DNA from: Strigops habroptila | Lineage: Eukaryota > Chordata > Aves > Psittaciformes > Psittacidae | Assembly: GCF_004027225.2 (NCBI RefSeq) | Contig: NC_044277.2 | Span: 28,720,995 to 28,784,994, forward strand | Reading direction: 5' to 3' | Length of the DNA: 64,000 bases | Part shown: positions 1-14,698 of the stretch, piece by piece | Numbering within the stretch: the stretch's first letter is position 1 | Layout: every line of letters starts with the position of its first letter | Program-made: the position numbers and the translations under genes | Notes under the pieces: model-generated | Seen by the model: the letters and a program-made list of their open reading frames with translations, nothing else | The model's database searches: none | What the model was told of the DNA's origin: nothing

Positions 1-948
1 TGTACCATCCTATCCTTGAATTGAACTAGTAGGCTCACAATGTTTCTGGTTATTACAGGTAGGGCAGGTTTATATCAGAAAACAGAAATCAAACCAGCAG
101 GGAAATATCAGCAAGGGGGGCGAGGATTGAATGCACATGGTGACTAAATTATCCTCTCATCCTCCGAACTGTTCCCTCTGGATTGCATTAATGACATGCA
201 TTAGTCGTGCGCACCAGCACAGAAAAAAAATTGAGCCATGTAAATGATCTCTTTATCAAGAAGAGATAGTTGGATTATATAGACAGCAGCAGCTAGACAA
301 ATAAACTAAACTGTCAAATAAACAATTTGTAAACTTCATTTTACTTCCAAGGATAAACTCGAATCTCTCCATTTGGATTCTGTCCTCAGCTTCTGTTATA
401 AGCAAGGTAAAATTATAAGTGTTAGTGGTATGTGCAGCCTTGCTGGTCCAGTGCTCATGTTTCTCTGAATAAAGGGAGTTTCAATTATTAGCATTCCAGG
501 GTTAACAGGAGAAGAAAGAGGACAGGAAAATATTCAGAAAGCTCCAGAAAACCCACTGAATGTCCAAGAAAGCAATCCAAGCAGTTACTTTCTAGCAGAA
601 TCTATGATTCAGTGACTAAGTACATCAACATTGTAGGCTGCTAAATACACTGGGAACTGAACCTGAAAGTGAAGATCCAGGGCAAGACAAGACAAAGTAG
701 ACAAGCCTGAGGACTCTACTTCAGTCCCTGAAAAAGCTACAGGTGATTTACTACCACTGCCATGGGAGGGAAGACAGGCCCGCTGTCCTGTATCAGGGCA
801 GTGGGCCAGCCTGTAGCGCACTGTACCAGGAAGGGTGAGCCCTGGTGCCAGGCAGCAGGATTTCCTAGGTGCCCATTCACCCCACAGAAGAAGGGAACGG
901 GCGTCAATGAAGCCCATTCGCTGGGAATCATGTCTGTGCTAATCTGTC

Positions 949-1002
949 CCATGCCACCATGCCACCCATGCCACCATGTCCCATGGCACATGCCACCACC
1001 TG
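949..1002. repeat. Imperfect CCATGCCAC short tandem repeat
   Basis: About five imperfect copies of a CCATGCCAC/CCACCATG unit run head to tail within a locally GC-rich stretch (about 750-1,180). It creates open frames on both strands rich in Met, Pro, His and Cys, which are by-products of the repeat and not genes. Confidence 0.6.
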
Positions 1003-1737
1003 GCAGCAGGGGCTGTAATGTCAGTTTTCGCCTAGGGTGCTCCTTGACTCTTGTGTAGATGGTGGATGGCAATGCCAACACCGCACTGGTGATTAGGACC
1101 ACCCCGTGTGTCCTATGGGTTTCCTATATTCCCAGCTGTAGGGTCACAGTGTAACTGAACTCCAGCACACTACTGGGCTGCAGGTGCTACATTCCCTATG
1201 TTGCCGGTGGAGAAAGGAAGACACACACATTAGGAAGACTAGATCCTCACTGAATGCTGGTGGGTTTTCTTTTACCAATTTCAAGACATTTCCAGACTTA
1301 TTTGGAATACTTAATGTTCATTTCCAAAACAGTGATACTTGTAAATATTGGTCTCCTGGGTTTCTTCTAAACAACCCTAACTAAACCTTCTAAAATGGTA
1401 TTCTAGCAGATGAAAACGTTTAACCACTGACAGCTCTTTTTTTTCCATGAACAATCTATGAATTTCATTTGGAAAAGAAATGAAAAGAAGACAAAAAAAT
1501 AGGGCAGAAGAGTAATTTCAGAAAGTTGGTAACAAAAAGCAATGGTTTAGCTCCCACAAAACCCCGTGTATACAAAAGCATTAGATCACACACCACGGCA
1601 ATGCACTAATTTGCCCTTTTCATTTTCACCAGTGGTCAATAACTATTTCAGGTACTTCTAAAAACTTGATTTTGACAATTCTGAAAAAATATATATGTTG
1701 TTAACTCAGAAGACAACTTGTGTGACAACTATGGAAA

Positions 1738-1763
1738 AAACAAACAAACAAACAAACAAACCC
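1738..1763. repeat. (CAAA)n microsatellite
   Basis: Six consecutive AAAC/CAAA units, followed by a run of C. No other feature is associated with it. Confidence 0.85.
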
Positions 1764-4700
1764 CAAACAAAACAGTCATTCATTAGAACAAAAATATAGA
1801 GAAGGGAACAACAGACATATTCAATGAGGCTGCAGTTGCAGTTATGGACAGGACCATGATCCTGCGCTCTAAATTTCACCATTACAAAAGTTTGGTATAA
1901 ACTAGAAAGTGTCACCCAATTAGAAACTTTTATAAAGGAAGTCTTGAAAAAGAAAAAACATAAAACCATTTGCAGCAAGCCTCCAGGTCTTACTTAGATG
2001 TGCACTCACCATTGAAGAATCAATCTACACATAGTCCTTGGCCAAACTGTGCTAGTACTCAAAACTAACAGACTCTTGCTAAAACTGTGTGCTTTAAATT
2101 GTCCTGGGTTATCTTCAACTTTTCTGACAACCTCTCACTGCATAGCACCACAGGAGTGAATTGGTTTAAAGCACATGACATTCTCCAAGAAGTACAAAGT
2201 TACTACCAGAGCCTTGTTTCTGACCCAGAAACTAAGACTGCCTCTTTGTTACACAGCAGATGGTAGCCGGAAATCAACATTAAAGCATGCATCTTACAAC
2301 TGGCATTTAGTACTGTTTCCAGTTTTCAAATGTGTTTTCCCTCTAAAAAAATAGAATGAAAGCATTGTAAGAATTGTATTTTTGTATTCTCTTATGGATT
2401 TTCAGATTAAATACCTCAATATACCTGCAAAAGGGTTTTTTCTTCTAAATATCAGGCCTGTAAATTCACCCTGGTGAACTGGAAGTCAAGCTGGGTTGTT
2501 TCCATCTTAAACATTAGTACCAGAAATAAAGGCTTCACAAGCCAAATTCAACTCTCAGTTGTGTTTCTGCAAATTCCCTACTTTTAAATTAAGCTTTTAT
2601 TTTTGAACACCACATCAGGTTAATTGTCTTAAATTGTTCTCAGAGCCAATATTTAAAGTTGTATGAGCTAAGACTGGAGGGCTAAAAGGTTTAACTGAGC
2701 ACTGCTGATGCAGGGACTTTGAGCCCTGATGAGTATTGTCCTGCCAAGGGTCTCCGCTACTGGTCATCTCTACTCTGCACACTCTTGCTCGAGTCTTGAG
2801 CAGGAATTGCCTCCATGTCTGCTTAATAGTCTCCAAACTCCTTTGGCCCTCAGACTGCTGCCTCAGACATCTCTTTCTCCTCTTCTTCACATTTTTCCCT
2901 GCAGAATATTGCGAATGAAATCTTTAGTAAAAAAGATTTCCCCTGAAGACAAGTTGCAATTGAGTAAGTGGGGAACTGAATTACCTTTTCAGTTCAGAGA
3001 TGAGTATCAGTGCTTCTGTCCCTCATATAGCAACACATGCTTGTGGCAAGACAGCACAGCAAATCCCTCCAGTCATGCCTGCCCTGCTGAGTGTCCACTG
3101 AACCAAAGAGTGAGCTAAAGCATAGCGCGTTCCCCAAGCCATGCTCCGCATGCTTATACCTAGGTCACTTGTGCCACAGTAACCTATCTCTCTAAGGGCA
3201 TGCTGACAATAATACCAGTCCTTCTGATCCACATATGGCCATATTACATGACTGTAAGACATTGTGACACTTAAGGCAGGGGACAAAGGTTAAGCAAGAG
3301 CAGGCACGCCTACACTTAGCTCTCCTTCCTGATACTAAGCACACACTTTGCTCATGCTAAAAATTTGCAGAGGCTCAGTTATTATTCTCCTGCACTCCTC
3401 AGGGCTTGCAGAAAGCTGCTTCTGCCTTGGCTTTGGTTCAGAGAATTTGGACAAGTCAGTCTAGGAACAAGCGCAAGCTCAGGCCCTCACTGGCAACACA
3501 GTCTAACTGCTGCATAGAGCTGCATAAAAAATGGATTAATTTCACAGGTAAGCAAAGGAAACTATTGCCAGACCTGCCAGTCAGGGACATTTCATCAAAA
3601 CTAATTCCACCCTTAAGCCTTGTCACTGGGTCTTTTGTAAGCCCATTGTTTCCAGACCAGCTCTAAAACACTGCAGCAGAAATTCCTGAAAGCCCAGAAT
3701 TCTCTACAGCATAGCATTTTTACCTGTTTGTGAAATACCTCCTAGTAAAGCAGACAATGTCTTGACCGAAGGAAGCCTCAGAGAAATCTAGTAGATCTCC
3801 CTGCATATTTGGATGCACAAAGCTCCACAGCAATACATTTCTGAAACAGCTGATGGCAAGCCATACTTATTTATTTGTTCAGCTCTACAGGTTCAAATTG
3901 CCTCAGCTAACTCACTTGGAACTAATGCCATTATAAATGTTTATAAATGTCAGAGATTATCCTCTTGGTTGATTTTATATTACTTACTTACTCTTCAGTG
4001 CTTTAAAATGACACAATGCTGTCCTATTTAAAAGTAGACTTTTTCCAAGTACACGTAAATGCACCAAAGTCAAGATTTTCCTGTAGTTTTGAAGTTTCTT
4101 GAATGGCAGAAAAACCCCACATATTCCTGCTTCTAGAAAGGAAGCTTCATTGTACTTCCACTGCATGTACTTACTTAGGGAAAAAATATCTGCATCAAAT
4201 AATAACTTTAGATTGCAGATCTTGGAATGTTAAAGTTCTTACCTGTCTATCAGGGAACAGGCATAATTAAATATAGAAGTTGTAGTGTGCACTGAAATTT
4301 CCTGCAATTTAACCTCTCTTCCCCAGAGTTATCAAGAAAGGAAGACAGAGAGACCAGTAGCACTTCCTAGGAGTGAAGACTGAGTCTTTGATATGGAAAG
4401 AAAACATTCCCCCTGCTATTTCATCTCTAAATTCCTTTTCAGAAGAATACTTACAAATGTAAAGGTTATGAAAATGAATACAGAAATTATACAAAAAGAA
4501 GTCCAGGTCAGGTAATAATACAAGCACTCTTTGTCATAAGCAACACCTACCATCACATAGTGGATTCAGACTCAGTGCATATTATGCTCTATTTTTATTT
4601 CTGAATTTTAGGTACATTTATGCTTTGCTTGAAATGTAAAGCAATATCTAAGAAGAAATAGGTGCCAGAACTGTCAAAAGGCACAAACCCAAATCTTACT

Positions 4701-7700
4701 TTAAGCACTAAAAATTACACAGCTCTTCTGTACTTGGAATCAACATGAGCCTTACTACTTAAAGAATAGGGCTGTATCCAAGATATAACAATAGGCATTC
4801 ATGTAACCAAAGTTTGTGCATTTTTCTGCTTCTCCTTCCTTCTATGCTCTTAAAAAAAAAAAAAACACTTTTCACCCTAATAATCAAGGATGCATATCAC
4901 TGTAAATCCTCAGTAACACACCGCAGGACAACCACCCAATTTTTAATCCTAAAAAAATGTGAGCAATAATCTAAACAGCAGCACATGTATTTTTCTGTCA
5001 GACCACTCAAAGAAAATCAGGTTGGACAAAATCAAAAAGCAGTACTGAAACAGAGGAGCAAAGAAATTACTTTGAAAGAGCACATACAGAAAAGCGCTTC
5101 TATAATTTTCAATGTCCAAGAACTTTCATTAATATTTGGATTTATCAGCTAAGGACTAATGTTTGTGATGACACTAGATATATTCTAGGAATAGGAGCCT
5201 CACTTCTTGAAGAGGGGAAATGAGGTAACAAACAGACAAATCAGGGGCACTAAATTTGAAACTACGTATTTGCCAAGAGCATTGACTGTTTCTGTATTTG
5301 AGCAAAACATCCTACCCTCATTGCAACACATACTTTGTCCAAACTAGGCACAGCTTATGAAAATCTTGAGACAGATATGCTTTATAACATTCAGTAAGCC
5401 ACTACATAGTTCAGAGTAATTCCATATTTATAAAATTTTCCCATATGGAAATTCTGTTTACAATGGCATCACTCCTAATCTAGATACCCAGGTATTAAAA
5501 ACAGTCCTTTGTGAATACAGTTAATGCCATTATAAAATACAGCTTCTATTATGATAGCAAAAGAACTCTTTTTCCAGTATAATACATATCTTCCTTGGAA
5601 GATGTGAGGGCTCCACCAGAAAATCTTTTTAAGTGATGACAGAAAGCAATACTTCTGACATCCAAAAATGATAAATATGCAAGACACAAAATAAATTCTT
5701 TATTGTCGCCTCTTGAATGAATGAGAACATGAGGTTTTTTACATGCTGGATGAGTTCATAATATCTCCCTTATGGGTTATTTGAACTTTTCCAGAGAAGA
5801 AAAATTATTTGCCTGGCCACATTTTATAATAGCACAGATTAGAGGGAATCTTCCTTCCTCCCTGAGACATATTGCAGGTCTCTGCCAATGTCTCCTGAAC
5901 ACCCTTCTTTTGCAGGAGTCTTTCTTCAAAAATGGCAAAGGTGACCCCATGTAGAAGAGGGATGAGATGCAACAAAAAACCTTAAGCATCATTAGCTATG
6001 GAGATCACACTGTTTTAGGCAAACTATGCAAGATGAGTGAGCAGTCTGCTGGAATGTTCAATGTACTCTCACCAAATGTAAGAGCGAGTCAGGAATATGC
6101 CTTTGAGAAATGCACATTGCAGGATCAGCACAAATGCATACCCAGCATACCAATTCAAAATGTCTTCCTAAATTCATGGAAAAGCAATTTCCTCATTTGT
6201 TTCTCTGAAAAAGAATTGTTCTATACAGACAGTAACAGATAATAAGAGCTTTCCTAGGGCTGTTATATCCAACATATTATGCAAATGACAGAATACATAA
6301 CTTTTCTCCATCTAAAATGTAATTGTAACTCTTGTTTGTGACATAGTAACAGACAATCCTCTGCAAGGTGGAAGGGGAAGATCCTAATCAGGTTAACCTG
6401 AATTTTGACATTTATTTGCATAGGAAAAATATTGGGACCCTGACTACTCATGCATGAAACAGCAGTTATCTGCCTCCAAGACATTTCCTACATTGATACT
6501 GATCTGTCACCTTGCATGACTCTCCCAGCTTCCAAATTGAGCTTCTAAGTGGTCTGATTTTCACATCACTGTTCCAAAGTCAGCAGCTATTACTCATAAG
6601 TAATATAACATGACAACACTGCTCAATGTCTCACTCTTCAAATGCCCTTAGTAATTGCCATCATTCAATATTTAGAATTATGCATGCTGTGAAAATGTAG
6701 TTCAAAAGTATAGAGTCTGTTAGGCAAAGGGGTTCCTCTCAAAACTTATTCTTGAGTTCTCAGAAGTAGTATGAGCTCTGTGGATGTAAGTGCTTCAAAA
6801 CAAGTACATTTCAAAGCAGTGTCTTCTTTTATAGAGAATATCCTTGAAAATACAATAGAAGGAATTTTGACCTAATTGCCTTCTGTTTTGCCTGCTACTG
6901 ATAAAGGCAGATCACACTCAGTTCACATTACTTAAGCCATTCAGGTATGCCAACATCCTCTGCTTGCATGGAGGAAAAAAGTAGAGGGTATTTAGTTGTA
7001 CTAAATGCAAATTTATATACATATCAGTGTCTTTACTCTGCATTAAACTATGTATTTTTTACAATCTCCAATGGAAATGATTTAATGGGCTCAAACATAT
7101 CATACAATCATAGAATAGCTATTGAACTATTATTCAATTATTATTATTGAAGTCAAATAGCTATGGAAGAGAGTTTTGTCAGAAATAACATGTAGCCATT
7201 TATTATGTTTCTTTTCTTTTTGGATATTATTCTATCTGAAGACCAGGTTAATTTTGGTTTGCTTTAGTTTTTAAGGGTTAGTAAAGAAACAGAAAATAAA
7301 GTAGGCAAAAAGAGAAATGGTCAATTTTTGAGATGATACTTAATTGGAAGCATAGCCAATGATGATAAACTGTCAAGTACAGAAGAGTTTTAAACTAGAT
7401 CCCCAAGCAAGCTAACAGCATATGCAGTTAGATGAGGATAAATTTAGAATGAGACTAACAGCGAAAAAAAAAAACAAACTGCAAAGCCCCAAAACTTTCT
7501 CCGTTGAACAGAAAAAGTAACACTAAGCTAAGAGAATATGGAGAAAGAGATTAAAGAGAGCAACATACATTGCTAACAGCTAATATGACTACACGTTTTC
7601 TGTTGCAAAAAGAAGTTTGCTCTGAAAGTGGGACTAGTTATTCAAGATTCAAATTCTTGCCTACATAAACTTAGAATTCATAACGGGAGGTGTAGTCGCT

Positions 7701-8868
7701 GGTCTTTAGGGAAAAAGTAATTTTGAAGAAGACTGGACATACTGCAGATGAGACAGAAATCTAGAAATTGTTAAGGTAGAATAGCTATGAACAGGATCTA
7801 AATGACTTGAAAAACAGCCAAATTTTCCCAGCGTGATTAGATCCAATTAGTGCTAAACTTTCATTAGAAATCTTTTTTTAAAATAAATGATAGGTAATTT
7901 ATTACACACTGTCCCTTTTTTATGGTGCCTTTATAGAACAGCTGGGTGCTTTAAATTTATTGCCTTTTATTAAAAAATTTCTATTGAAAATATGAGCTAG
8001 CTTGTTGCACCTTTCAGCACTAACTCAGCTACAGGAAGACAGCAATTTTGTCACCAGGAGAAGTGCTTGAATTATTGCTCTGCTCTCAGTGTGGTTGACC
8101 CTCCATCTAAGTAAATCTCTCAGGATTCATCAGCAAATCACACAGCATGCTTTATTCAGTACCTACCACTAAATTATCTTTTAGGGACCCACACTGAGAT
8201 TTCATTAGTCCTATTTCCAACTTTTTGTATTTACATTCTGAGATTGCTTGAATCTTTCTTTCCTTTATGGGGATTCTCAAATTCAGACACGAGACTTACA
8301 GGAAAGCTCAAGTACATCTGTGGAAAACCCGAGGGGAGATGACAGATTTTTTTAGACCACCCAGAAAGCTGGGATGCTTCATCCTTTTCTTTAATGATAC
8401 CAACTAAAATTATATATAACAATAGGGAGTTAGCACAGAAAAAGCTAGTCTTCTAATGTAGCACAGCTTTGTGAGAGCATTATTCTTTCCCTGCTAGAAA
8501 GCAGAGGGAAATGGTAGCCACACTTCCTTAAGAGGTTGCCGAGATATCTGTAGAGATTCACGCAATGAGACTGATGTTGTAAATTACAAAACAGTACCTC
8601 ACTGAAAAACATAAAGAGATATTTCTGGAAGCCAAAGTGAGAACAGACAGTCTTTCAGTGCATTTATCTACGCAATCGCAATTCACAATTCCAGTCAAAA
8701 CAATCAGTAAAATAAGTACAATCAAAGAAACTCACTTGCTGCTTGTTTAGATGCTTCTAATAAACAATGGAGGGTGGGAGGGGTGTCCTAAAGCAAGAAT
8801 GATTATCTGTTGGTTTTCACCAACATATTTTCTTTCATAAGTCCTGGTAGTGGACAGGCTACATAATA

Positions 8869-8939
8869 TTCTCTGCAATACAGAAAATGTGTGTTCTCTG
8901 CAATACAGAAAACGTGTGTTCTCTGCAATACAGAAAATA
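8869..8939. repeat. 25-bp tandem repeat, about 2.8 copies
   Basis: Three nearly identical copies of a 25-bp unit beginning TTCTCTGCAATACAGAAAA start at 8,869, 8,894 and 8,919. The first two differ by one base (ATGTGTG against ACGTGTG), and the third diverges after about 20 bp. Copies abut without spacers, so this is a small minisatellite and not a CRISPR-like array. Confidence 0.85.
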
Positions 8940-9440
8940 CACACATCTGCTGGGGTTAGAGGCAAAGATGGACCTTCACCCAGAAATCAATCACGTTATG
9001 GTTAGCTACTCTTTTTTTCATTAGCAGAACTGGCTGTAGAGCAAACATCTGGTCCAGGCACATGTTGTTAATAAGACATGGCAATAATTTGTTTTCCAAT
9101 TTTACGTAACATCCAAATATATCACAGAGAGCACAGCTTAGAGTAACCGTTCTGCTCTGTATATTCCCTCTGGGGGGAAAAAAAAAGAAAAAAAAATTAA
9201 GTCCACAACCAGAAATAAAGCACAAGTGAGGGCTTGAAAGCTGCAGCTGAAAAATTCATATACAGCTTATAACTGTTTTCTGACAGAAACGAGATAGATA
9301 TCTAAGTTGAGTCTATACCATCTACTTCAAGAGATCTTGGTGGTAGTCTGGGCCTTTGAGCACACACAGTACATACCTACCACTATTCACCTACAATTCA
9401 ACACTGAATTCTTAATTAACATTTTTTTGAGGGGGAAAAA

Positions 9441-9500
9441 GTACTGGTATCCCTATTTTATTGACTTAGAAACTGAAATAGAGAGCTAAGTAACTAATTT
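9441..9500 (-). repeat. MIR/CORE-SINE-like ancient fragment (weak)
   Basis: The stretch reads like the antisense of the MIR core (CCCATTTTACAGATGAGAAACTGAGGC-type consensus): CCCTATTTTATTGACTTAG, then AAACTGAAATAGAGAG, then CTAAGTAACT. Similarity is by recollection of the family consensus and the copy is badly decayed. Confidence 0.4.
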
Positions 9501-12500
9501 GAGCCCCCCCAAAAAAAGTTACCTGCAAGTTTACACTGCAGAAATTTGCAGAAACTCTGTACTTTCAGTAACAGGTAACACTGCTTTTTGCCTTCAGAGT
9601 TAAGTTCCATCACTAACTTTTTAAGCCTGAATATTTAACACCCACTAAAATGTTACATTGTCCTCCTTTGTTTTTTTCATAGGACAAGTAACCCAAAATA
9701 CATAACACTTTGTCTTATGTTTGTCTCTGCTCTTAATCTTACTCAGTGTTTTTACATTAATTTTCTCTCTGGCCATATGAATAAAACCCAGACTCAGCCA
9801 TTTCTGCAGGAGGGGATGACCTGGAGCTCAGCATTTCTGTACATGGACAATCTGTGCAAAGTGATCCACAAAAACCTCTGAAAAGGTTATCTCAGAGAAA
9901 TTGAAGTCTTCTGAAAATGCTTTTGCCTCTGTACAGGCTATGAGGGATCCTAGACAACCACCTCAAACGTAACTTTAGATGGCTAAACATCAAAAAGCCT
10001 TGTCCCGAAGTGGGTATGGAAAGACACACCACTGAAGTGAGACGAGACCAGGGCACACGAGAGTCTACTCAGAAAAATGGGCAAGTTTCCCTGCCACTCT
10101 ACATCACTCACTTAACCCTTTCCTAAAAGGATCATGTATCACTTCAACTACAGTTTTTCTCTCAGCAATGAATCCTCAGGCACTGCTTGGTCTCTGGTAT
10201 CAGTTGGGTGTTATCAATCCTGGGAATCTTTGTGATGTAGATATCTAACAGGAATGAGAACGAAATAATAAATTCATTTCACGTAGACCACTGAATAAAC
10301 TTCCAGCAATAATGACTTCAGTCCACTATTGGCTGGAAAAAGACTAATGACTTAGGTAAGAAAGATTATAACACTGGAAATCCTTTTGCCCTCAACTTGC
10401 CCCCACTACAATCTTTCTAAAACTTTAATCAGGGAAGGAGCTAAGGAAAGATGGCTTGTAATGCACTGTCAGATACAGTGCTTCAAAAATTTCAGCTTTT
10501 AACCACATTTCATTTTTAATAGTCATATTCCAGGTTATTTATTTTTCAGACAGCAGCTTAAGTCATTTGAACAACTTTGTGAGCAATTTCCTTTACCCCA
10601 TTTCTTCAGACATTTGCAGTAATTTCATAGGTACCAGCTCTTTACATAATTTTCTAGCTCATCACTTCCACTATCATTTTGACACAGCACTCATTTCTTT
10701 GGTGTATAATAATTTGTTGTGAGAACACAGGATATCAAAGGACAGGAATATCTTCGTCATCTAACATGCAGCATGATCTATATGTCAGAAACAAATGGTA
10801 AGGTTATTGTTTATGCTTCCTTTCAACCATCTCTCTTGTACAAAAGTCAGATTGCTACCATTCAAATTAACACACACAATTCATTTCACACCAAAGAAAC
10901 TCCATTAAATACCAGACAAGGAGAGTTCATACACTGAGCTTTGTCATGTAAAATCCTGTATTCTACATTGTACTGAGCAAAAGAAATCCAGCTCCCTTTG
11001 CAATATGATTGTTGACTGCTCTTTAGACTAATCTGTAACATCATCCAGAACATAAACTTTGGGTCCCACACACAACATTTTTCCTATTTCTCTTTTTCTT
11101 GCTCTGGTTTATTTTTGCTCTTTCCTAAGTTTCTTTTACCCTTTGGTGTGAAAGAAATCTGATAGGGACAACCAAGACAGAACCTCTTTTCATTTCATTG
11201 TCAACCCCCAACCTGAAAGATGGGTGTTGGAGGTTTGCTGAATCTTGGGCTGGGTGGCAAGTTGGCATAGTGTGCCTGTCATTCCAACTCGTAAAGCTCC
11301 AAGCTGAAAATCAGCATCAACAATAAAAAACACAATGTCATCATTTGTTGTTGTCTCCCCTTTTATGTCTATTTGCCTTATTTTATTCAGAGCAAAGCCA
11401 CGTCAGAGCATAAACTTAAGAAAAGCAATAGCTTGAATCCACCTTAAATACATTTTTCTTTTTCTAAAAAAAAAGATATTTTATAAAGTCTTTAATACTA
11501 CTATAATATAGTTTAACAGGAGGAAAAGCTTCCTTCTAAAATCTTTTTATATACAAAAGGAAAACAATTAAGGGATGCTGTTGAAATTAAAACTTTTTAC
11601 CTCTTATTGTATTACATATTTTTATAGTTACAGGGTTTATTTTAAAATGTATATTTAAAAACCTCACTTAATAAATTACACTTACAATTCCCTAACTACT
11701 TTCCTTCTTTTTTTCCTGTATTATTACCAAAATATTAAAATAATTTTCAGTGGCAATTGAGAACTCAGTAAACCAAAGTCTTCATGCTGAAACTTCATGT
11801 CCTTAGTACCGTACAGCGAGAGAGTCAGACTAACACATGAGACCACTCAGGAACACTTATTCCATTGAAAACAATACCATCAAAATCAAGTTTGTTTTTA
11901 AATTATGCAGGTAGTGTGCATTTGTGGGGATGTGCGCATTCATGCCTGTAGTGATGAAAGGTAGTACTGATTTCTTATTAAAACCTGACCATTTTAATAT
12001 TGGCTTTGTTCCCTCACATACTATATCTCCTTCGAAATATCTGTGACAGTTCTGACAGCAAATCTCTATTTAATATTGCTAACCTTTCTTATAGCCATCC
12101 TTATGCTTTTTGCCATCTCACCCTACACTTGCAATGTCTGCCATTTCCATTACATCCAGCCACAGAAATGTTTTCATCCAAACAGCATCCTAAACATTGC
12201 CTTCCTCCTCAGCACATAAAAGACATTATTCACTCATACAACTGTCTAATTTTCCCCTTCATTTAAAATTATCGACTTTGGTGAATGCTGTAATATGCTA
12301 GTGATCAGTTGTGTCCAAGTTTCTAGGTGAAATGACATTTCAGGTACCTATTAGTACCTTTAAGCTGTGGTACTGGAAGCTCTTCCCCGGCCTTGGGTGA
12401 GGATGTGAGACATGGCTGTGTCCTGCTGCCATGCTGGGACCATTCCACCCTCTGTCTTCCTCCCATACTCTTACATTCACTGGGAAGTAGGAAATGCAGG

Positions 12501-14698
12501 CAGTTCAGAAGGAAGGGATGGGCATTCCAGCTGCTGGGACCAGATGACAGTGAAACAAATAGAGCAGAGTACACCATGCAGTCGACTTGCCTCTCAGTTC
12601 CTGCGATTTGGGGGTTTCCTACCATGCTCATTCTGAAACTTGCTGCAGCTGAGATTGTCTGAGACATTGCACTAGAGCTCACCTCCCCTAAAAGAGTCTT
12701 TGCTCTATGTAATTATCCATCATGATAAATAGAGTTTGATAATAATAAAAAAAAACCCAAAAACCTCTATGTCAAGGCCTCAAATGTTTGATCTTCATGC
12801 GATAACCCTTGTTCAACTTCTACCTGAAATATTTGTTATCATCATTTGTTTCATCCTGCTCAATATAAAGTTACAAATCCACCCAGAAAATTATGTATTC
12901 CCTAAGCATCTGCAAATGTTTAGCACACTTCTGGGCTCTGCAAGATAGCAATAATAATAATAACTAAACAGTAGCCTCCAGCCCTAGAATAGCCTGCAAA
13001 TGTTTATGCTAAATTAATATGTCAGTGTGCAACTCTTGAATTGCAATTCACAAGGTAGAGTTGAAACAGAAAAAGACTAAAGGGCTAAATAAACAGAAGG
13101 CAAAAGATGGAGACCTTCTGAAGGACAGAGATATTTTTCTTCTTCAAAGCCAAAACTCCACATTATCTGCTGGTTTTTACCTTAAACGAAATACATTATT
13201 GTATAATATTCATCTAAAAATAACTAACTACATGTTGCTACTTCGCAAGAAAAGGGTAAGGGTATGATCCTATCCAACTTTACAGGCAAGGATGTCAAGT
13301 ATAGCAGTATTTCAAAGTCTGCTTCTAACAGAGAAAGAAACAGTGCTAGAATTTTGGCTAGCTGAACAGAAGCTGAGCACAATGCAGAAGCTCACTTAAG
13401 TGTGGCAGTACTGAACATTGCCACCCTGGCACTTACTAAAGCACAGGGTGTGCTCATTTCCATATCAATGCAACACATGTTTCTCCGAGACAAAGCTGTT
13501 TCATACCACTGCTGCTATTTGAACTTTGAAAATAAAGGAAAGGTTTCTGTATTATTTTTAAAAACAAAGAAACTCGCATCCTTTGTGCACAGGATATGGT
13601 TAAGAACACTGTCTTTCATAGGGCTGTATTAGCGACTGCGTGCAGAAGGAGCTTATTGTAACAGAGCTGTGCTGTGCAGGAAAGACAAGCATCACTTTAA
13701 ATTCAGAACACAGGGTTGTGCATCACAGTAATAGTGATGCCTTCCAGATCAACTACATTCACTGCAACTTTGTTAGCTTGCTTAATGAGCCGAAGGTAAA
13801 ACCTGGGAATCAACAGTAAAGTGAAATTGAAGTGATTTCTCTAAGGTCACACCGAATCTCGTGAAACAGTCAAAAGAATCAGTTCCTCTTGTGTGTCTGC
13901 GTGTTTTAACAAGACCAAGTTTCATCTTTACCCCACAGAGAAAGAAACACTTTTGAGACCTCTCACAAATCAATACTAAAATACATTATGCCATACAAAA
14001 CAGTAAGCTGTAGAGCATTAGGAAGGAAAACCAAAACCTCCTACAAAGGCTGTATCAAAGGACCAGAAGCTTTGCCATGTACAATTACAACCCAGGGTAA
14101 CATCATGTCCAAATGGTTATTATTGGGAAAGAACTACCTCTTTCCCGCAAGGAAAGTGAGTGAATGTTTCAATGATGTAAAACAAATAACATTTAAAACC
14201 ACTTCTTACTCAGAGCAAACTAACCATTTTTAAACTTGAAGCTCTAAATGCATGTAATGAAGTCATTATTGCACAAGAATATGACTCCTCAATCAAAATG
14301 CCTGAAATCTCTGCCATAATAACTGTATTTAGATTGAAAAGAAACCATGTAGTCTACTATTCAATTAACAAGAAATCTTTATTCTCTGCTCTCTGGGTTT
14401 TTCTTACAATGTTCTATTCTTTTCACATTGATTACAGGGAAGATAAAGAAGGAAAAAAAAAGAAAAAAACACACTTATTCACAATAGAAGTATCAGAAAG
14501 TACATTCAAAGATTACCTGTCAACTTGCCACAAGTTGAATTTTATTTCATCACACAACAGCAAATGAGAACAATTTTTTCTCCCATACTCTTTGAAGAGT
14601 AGATGCTTTTAGATGCTTTTAAGAAAACAGAAATAGAAACGGTGTCTGGTATCGTTTTGTTCTGCAGCAACAGCAGGACAGCAGGCTTCTAAGCTCGC

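Larger units (their letters stand above)
1..14698. other. Intergenic region upstream of SNX16, no gene recognised
   Basis: No ORF here has a recognisable domain, codon bias or flanking splice signals that would support a coding exon. The longest open frames (about 120-130 codons near 737-1,102, 2,729-3,118 and 12,323-12,682) overlap other open frames on one or both strands and look like chance. The DNA is AT-rich with scattered homopolymer runs. Identifiable content is limited to a CCATGCCAC-type low-complexity patch, a CAAA microsatellite, a 25-bp tandem repeat and a weak ancient SINE-like fragment, listed separately. In mammals the region beyond SNX16 on this side is a gene desert (known synteny), which fits the emptiness seen here. 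Enhancers or lncRNAs cannot be excluded from sequence alone. Confidence 0.7.

Noticed and set aside
750-1180. Locally GC-rich block with a 121-codon minus-strand and a 98-codon plus-strand frame
   Set aside because: The frames come partly from the CCATGCCAC repeat; there is no protein resemblance and no promoter or splice signals.
8869-8939. CRISPR-like short repeats
   Set aside because: The copies are contiguous without unique spacers and the genome is vertebrate.
12323-12682. 119-codon minus-strand frame with plus-strand frames of 74-89 codons opposite
   Set aside because: It has no domain, no splice context and overlapping frames on both strands. A decayed unknown repeat is as likely as a gene.
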